Assembly: GCA_937950385.1 (NCBI GenBank)
Contig: CALFEA010000232.1
Location: 1-9,046 of the forward strand
Direction: 5' to 3'
DNA length: 9,046 nucleotides
Origin: an uncultured Altererythrobacter sp.
GTDB lineage: Bacteria > Pseudomonadota > Alphaproteobacteria > Sphingomonadales > Sphingomonadaceae
The notes under the pieces were generated by a model, which was not told the origin of the DNA, did not search any database, and saw only the letters and a program-made list of their open reading frames with translations. The first letter of the stretch is position 1. Each line of letters starts with the position of its first letter. Made by a program: the position numbers and the translations under genes. Of the stretch, positions 5,912 through 9,046 are shown piece after piece.

Positions 5912-6613
5912 TTAATTCAAGCGGTAGACGATGTTGGTTGACCAGCTACCCGAAGTAGGGTTGCCCGCATCATCTTTTGCCGGGTTGAACCGAGCGTAGC
6001 GTCTCATGCTTTTGCAGGCTGCCGTGTCGAGCACGGACGAACCGCTTCCCGAACCTGAGCACTGCGTAACACGGCCATTGGGACCGACAGTTACCGAAAC
6101 GCGTACCGTGCCTTCGACTTCCTCACGCAGAGCGCGTGATGGGTAGTCTTCAATAATCCGGCGCGTCCAACGACCTTGGTTCTTCGGCGTCGCTGCTGCT
6201 GCTTGTGAAGGCGGCGGCGGAGGCGGCGGTGGAGGAGGCGGAGGCGGTGGAGGCGGCGGTGGAGGCGGCCCCGGCGGATTCGGATTAGATGGCGCAGGTG
6301 CCGGCGGCGCAGGCGGCGGCGGCGTTTGCTGCGTATCCAACTGCGGCGGTGTCCGCGGAATGCTAATTGGCGGCGGCGGCGCTACCGGAGGAGGCGGTGA
6401 CGTCTCCTCTGGGGGAGGTGGTTCTTCTGGTTCAGGAACCTCTTCCTCGATCTCTTCCTCAATCTCAACTGCGGTCATGCGCTCGATAACTTCTACGGCC
6501 GCGCCATAAGCGAGGCCAGTTACCAGCACGTAGCCGATGAGGATGTGGATCAACGCCACGATAATTAAGGATATAATCCTATTACCGCTCATCTCTTGGT
6601 CAGCGTAGGCCAT
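5912..6613 (-). CDS. tonB: TonB energy transducer with a 20-residue polyproline run
   Basis: This 233-residue TonB would be anchored in the inner membrane, spanning the periplasm to drive outer-membrane TonB-dependent receptors. A single N-terminal membrane helix (about 13-37) keeps a His (H23) like the functional His of E. coli TonB, although the Ser four residues before that His in E. coli is Val19 here. An acidic stretch (50-64) leads to a Pro-rich linker of about 70 residues with 20 consecutive prolines at 116-135. The C-terminal domain (about 148-233) shows YPSRAL, EGTVRVSVTVGPNGRV and a closing SWSTNIVYRLN. Cysteines C185 and C200 could pair. The ATG at 6613 has AGGA four bases upstream. 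It heads the operon; no Fur-type palindrome was recognised in front of it. Confidence 0.96.
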   Translation of the reverse strand: MAYADQEMSGNRIISLIIVALIHILIGYVLVTGLAYGAAVEVIERMTAVEIEEEIEEEVPEPEEPPPPEETSPPPPVAPPPPISIPRTPPQLDTQQTPPPPAPPAPAPSNPNPPGPPPPPPPPPPPPPPPPPPPPSQAAAATPKNQGRWTRRIIEDYPSRALREEVEGTVRVSVTVGPNGRVTQCSGSGSGSSVLDTAACKSMRRYARFNPAKDDAGNPTSGSWSTNIVYRLN

Positions 6614-6983
6614 CCAGTCCTTTTCTCTCCGTTAATATTGCTTGGCCTTTTTGGGCCTAGCAACGGGTTGCATGAGCAAACTCAGACAACCCTATTTTCA
6701 CTTCCCTGTCGCAGCGTTCAAACACGTTGATCCGTTGCGGCATCGCATCAGCTAGCTTCCAAGAGGGAACTGCGCTGACCCGAAATCTCTCATTGTTGGC
6801 GAAGTCTTCCCCCGACATCCGCCCAACCCTTTCAACTCTTAACGATCCGTTTCCAGCCAAGCAAACGCTTTATCGGTTAATCACGAATTCAGACCATATG
6901 GGCTGGTATCTATCGCACTGATTTTAGGGATGATATAGAGCGGTATTACAGCCGAAACCCGGCTCAAATTGAAGGTAAATGGC
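6614..6983. other. Divergent intergenic region between tonB and the exported-protein gene
   Basis: These 370 bases should contain the tonB promoter (leftward) and the promoter of the gene at 6984 (rightward). No convincing -35/-10 pair was found in either direction; a TATAGA at about 6934 is a weak -10 candidate for the rightward gene. A small palindrome GCAACGGGTTGC lies near 6660-6671, and GGCC repeats flank a T-run just left of it. No Fur, RirA or Irr box is obvious. Short open frames here (for example 6657-6860 minus and 6727-6921 plus) lack ribosome-binding sites and family features. Confidence 0.5.
6971..6975 (+). promoter_or_regulatory. Ribosome-binding site deciding the start of the exported-protein gene
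   Basis: GAAGG lies eight bases before the TTG at 6984. The in-frame upstream TTG at 6969 has no purine run before it, and the ATG at 7014 would remove the basic part of the signal peptide. Confidence 0.55.
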
Positions 6984-7862
6984 TTGCGAAAACTACGTAA
7001 AAACAAGTATTTGATGGCAGCAGCGCTTTTTGCAGCATTGCCGGCATCTGTGTCGGCGCAATCGGATGATGGGCCCTCAAAACCCTCCACAGCTGAACTT
7101 ACTTTTGCTGATCTTGCTGGCCTGTCTGATGCCGCAGATTTGGTGATTCGAGCGCAAATTCGTCGTCAAATTCGTGTCAAAGCGGAGCGTGCGCCGGGTC
7201 TGCAAGCTGGATTCGCACGCCTCTATATAGAAGCCCGCACTTTGGCGCTGGTCTCGGGCAATGTGCCGATCGGCGAATCGCTGAGGTATTTGGTGGATGT
7301 CCCGCTGACCGCAAAGGGCAAAGCGCCCAAATTGAAGCGCGATGAAGTGCTGTTATTTGCCCGTGCACCGCAAGGCGCAGCGGGCGGTGCAACGCAAATC
7401 CAGCTGGTTGGGCCGCATGCCCAACAGCCCTATTCGCCCTATATAGAAGAGCGCCTGCGCCCGATTCTGTCTGAATTGGCGAGCCCTGATGCACCGGCGC
7501 GGGTCACAGGTGTGCGTGATGCATTATCGGTTAGCGGCAATCTTGCCGGCGAATCGGAAACGCAAATTTTCCTCAAAACTGATGACGGTGCGCCTGTTTC
7601 CATTGCGGTCTTGCGCCGTCCCTCGCTGGAGCCTGTATGGGGCGTGTCATGGGGCGAGATTATCGATCAATCCGCGCGTCCGCCGCGTCCGCAAACCATT
7701 GGCTGGTTCCGCTTGGCCTGCAATTTACCGCCAAGCTTGCCATCAGGGGCCAATCTTTCGCGCGACCGGACCCAGCGAATGCAGGCAGAGCGCGATTACC
7801 GTTTTGTTGTGAGCCAATTGGGTGAATGCAGGCGCACACTGCCCACTCTGCCTCAGGGCTAA
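6984..7862 (+). CDS. Exported protein of unknown function
   Basis: I do not recognise a family. From the TTG at 6984 the product is 292 residues. It starts with a clear signal peptide: basic residues at 2-8, a hydrophobic stretch at about 9-20 and a likely cleavage after ASVSA (A25), so it should be periplasmic or secreted. There is no lipobox Cys at the cleavage site and no further membrane helix. The mature part is mixed alpha/beta in composition. Features include a basic segment (about 52-70), a segment RYLVDVPL-AKGKAPKLKRDEVLLFAR suggestive of a beta-rich fold, and WGVSWGEI near residue 215. Only two cysteines occur in the mature protein, C246 and C282, near the C-terminus; they could form a disulfide. 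The start was chosen for its ribosome-binding site at 6971-6975; the TTG at 6969 would add five residues. It is divergent from tonB and 93 bases upstream of the thioesterase gene. Confidence 0.8.
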   Translation: MRKLRKNKYLMAAALFAALPASVSAQSDDGPSKPSTAELTFADLAGLSDAADLVIRAQIRRQIRVKAERAPGLQAGFARLYIEARTLALVSGNVPIGESLRYLVDVPLTAKGKAPKLKRDEVLLFARAPQGAAGGATQIQLVGPHAQQPYSPYIEERLRPILSELASPDAPARVTGVRDALSVSGNLAGESETQIFLKTDDGAPVSIAVLRRPSLEPVWGVSWGEIIDQSARPPRPQTIGWFRLACNLPPSLPSGANLSRDRTQRMQAERDYRFVVSQLGECRRTLPTLPQG

Positions 7863-7892
7863 CGTGAGCCGGGCTAAGCGATAACATCCGAA

Positions 7893-7926
7893 TTGGGGGA
7901 AACTGAAGGAATTCTATCTCCCCCAA
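7893..7926 (+). terminator. Possible terminator or leader hairpin after the exported-protein gene
   Basis: TTGGGGGA (7893-7900) is complementary to TCCCCCAA (7919-7926) across an 18-base loop, starting 31 bases after the stop codon at 7862. No T-run follows on the plus strand, so it would be a weak or Rho-assisted terminator, or part of the thioesterase leader. Confidence 0.35.
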
Positions 7927-7955
7927 AGCGGCGCGGCGCGCTAGAGCGTGCGCCT

Positions 7956-8414
7956 ATGACCACACCCTTCACTCACCAATTCCGCGTCCGCTATGCTGAG
8001 GTTGACCCCCAAGCGGTGGTCTTCAACTCGCGCTATTTGGAATATGCCGATCTGGTCATCACCGAATTTTGGCGCACAATTGGCCTGCACTTCTCTGGCG
8101 ATGATGCTTTGGAATTTCACGTGGTGAAAGCAGAGGTGGAATATATCCAGCCGATCCGCCTTGATGAGCTGGTGGAGGGACGCGCTTTCACCAGCAAAAT
8201 CGGCAATAGCTCGCTTACCACGCAGATTGAATTGTGGGGCACAGGCGAAGCAGGCCGTTCTGAAGGCGCAGCGGATCTGCGCGCACGCATTACTTTGGTG
8301 AACGTCCATGTCGATTTGGCCAGCGGCAAGCCTCTGCCGATCCCGGCACATGCCCGCGCATCGCTTGAAAAAAGCTTGCCGAGCGAAACTGCAAACCCTG
8401 CGGAGAGCAATTAA
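7956..8414 (+). CDS. Acyl-CoA thioesterase, hotdog fold (4HBT/YbgC-FadM type)
   Basis: This 152-residue protein belongs to the single-hotdog thioesterases that hydrolyse acyl-CoA to free acid and CoA in the cytoplasm. The family signature is near the N-terminus: VRYAEVDPQAVVFNSRYLEYAD, with the catalytic-type Asp at 17 followed by the helix (about 25-45). Further family features are the strands HVVKAEVEYIQPIRLDE (about 57-73) and a Thr/Ser-rich LTTQIELWG region. The substrate cannot be told. The ATG at 7956 was chosen because the family usually starts a few residues before the first strand; a TTG at 7893 would add 21 residues encoded by a hairpin and GC-rich leader. Its stop codon touches the GTG start of hom, so the two are probably co-transcribed, although no pathway link is known to me. 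Confidence 0.88.
   Translation: MTTPFTHQFRVRYAEVDPQAVVFNSRYLEYADLVITEFWRTIGLHFSGDDALEFHVVKAEVEYIQPIRLDELVEGRAFTSKIGNSSLTTQIELWGTGEAGRSEGAADLRARITLVNVHVDLASGKPLPIPAHARASLEKSLPSETANPAESN
8402..8407 (+). promoter_or_regulatory. Ribosome-binding site of hom inside the thioesterase gene
   Basis: GGAGAG lies seven bases before the GTG at 8415, inside the last codons of the upstream gene. It supports a GTG start directly after that gene's TAA. Confidence 0.7.
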
Positions 8415-9046
8415 GTGACCGATGTGAAGAACACAAACTTACGCCTTGGCGTTGCCGGATTGGGAACAGTGGGCGTGGGCCTGCTGCGATTGCTGGAGCA
8501 AAATGCCGCTGTCATTGCCGCGCGGGCAGGCTGCACTTTCCAAGTCACCGCCGTCAGCGCGCAGACCAAGGGCAAGGATCGCGGTGTCGATCTGTCTGCC
8601 TATGCTTGGGAAGATGATATGCGCGATCTGGCGGCGCGCGATGATGTCGATATTGTGGTGGAGCTGGTCGGCGGATCTGAAGGCCCGGCGCTGGAGCTCG
8701 CGCAGGCTGCGCTCAACCACGGCAAGAGCTTTGTCACCGCGAATAAAGCCATGATCGCGCATCACGGGATTGCTTTGGCACAGGCGGCAGAAGCCTCGAG
8801 CGCGGCGCTGAAATTTGAAGCGGCAGTTGCAGGCGGCATTCCTATTGTCAAAGGCCTGCGCGAAGGCGCGGCTGCCAATGCGATTGACCAGATTTACGGC
8901 ATCCTCAATGGGACCTGCAATTATATCCTCTCCGAAATGGAGGACACGGGCGCTGATTTTGGCGATGTGCTGAAACAGGCGCAAGAGCTAGGCTATGCTG
9001 AGGCTGACCCGACCTTTGATATTGAAGGCATTGATGCAGCGCATAA
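8415..9046 (+). CDS. hom: Homoserine dehydrogenase, 5' part (cut by the window end)
   Basis: The enzyme reduces aspartate semialdehyde to homoserine with NAD(P)H, the branch point to threonine, methionine and isoleucine. The 210 visible codons show the Rossmann dinucleotide site GLGTVG (15-20), VVELVGG (about 81-87), VTANKAMIAHHG (about 107-118), AAVAGGIPIVKGLREG, GILNGTCNYIL and ELGYAEADPTFDIEGIDAAH. These are family hallmarks in the right order. The window stops after two bases (AA) of the codon expected to encode the catalytic Lys of the D-x-x-G-x-D-x-x-H-K motif. The rest of the catalytic domain and any C-terminal ACT domain lie outside. Translation starts at GTG 8415, directly after the TAA of the thioesterase gene, with GGAGAG seven bases upstream. 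Confidence 0.97.
   Translation, partial: MTDVKNTNLRLGVAGLGTVGVGLLRLLEQNAAVIAARAGCTFQVTAVSAQTKGKDRGVDLSAYAWEDDMRDLAARDDVDIVVELVGGSEGPALELAQAALNHGKSFVTANKAMIAHHGIALAQAAEASSAALKFEAAVAGGIPIVKGLREGAAANAIDQIYGILNGTCNYILSEMEDTGADFGDVLKQAQELGYAEADPTFDIEGIDAAH

Noticed and set aside
6209..6420. Pro-rich segment of tonB considered as a frameshift or non-coding simple repeat
   Set aside because: The frame stays open with a normal TonB membrane helix before it and a normal TonB C-terminal domain after it, and Pro-rich linkers are typical of TonB.
6657..6860. Minus-strand open frame of 67 codons upstream of tonB
   Set aside because: It starts at TTG without a ribosome-binding site, shows no recognisable motif and lies where the tonB promoter and leader are expected.
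7893..7955. N-terminal extension of the thioesterase from a TTG start
   Set aside because: The extra 21 codons overlap an inverted repeat and lie before the usual start of the hotdog family, so the ATG at 7956 is preferred.

Overview
The window looks like a chromosomal segment of an alphaproteobacterium, most probably of the Sphingomonadales (Sphingomonas/Erythrobacter type). The reasons are moderately high GC, several TTG/GTG starts, a tonB-exbB-exbD-exbD energising cluster of the kind found in these TonB-receptor-rich bacteria, and a ligase-associated DEXH helicase gene. No tRNA, rRNA, CRISPR array, insertion sequence or phage gene was seen. The taxonomic call is inference.

Left end (9-2465, + strand): an 818-residue Lhr-like DEXH-box helicase of the ligase-associated DNA repair family, starting at TTG. 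Its 3' end runs into a 13-bp tandem repeat (2456-2504) that supplies TAG stops in all three frames.

Centre (2515-6613, - strand, read right to left): a TonB energy-transduction cluster. It runs tonB, exbB, a long ExbD (exbD1), a second ExbD (exbD2), and then a strong rho-independent terminator. Past the terminator lie two more ExbD-family genes with an apparent promoter and a hairpin leader of their own. The first (exbD3) has an Arg-rich N-terminal extension. The second overlaps it by four bases (GTGA) and is a divergent 218-residue ExbD-like protein in which the membrane Asp, required in the family for proton coupling, is Phe. TonB has a run of 20 prolines. ExbB and ExbD form the inner-membrane proton-driven motor, and TonB carries its energy to outer-membrane receptors. 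The last two genes suggest a duplicated, partly degenerate or re-purposed stator module.

Right end (6984-9046, + strand): after a roughly 370-bp divergent intergenic region come an exported protein of unknown function, a hotdog-fold acyl-CoA thioesterase, and the 5' part of homoserine dehydrogenase (hom), which starts on the base after the thioesterase stop codon and is cut by the window edge just at its catalytic Lys codon.

The most unusual item is the four-member ExbD array with its Asp-less terminal paralogue and separate leader; next are the poly-proline TonB and the three-frame stop repeat.
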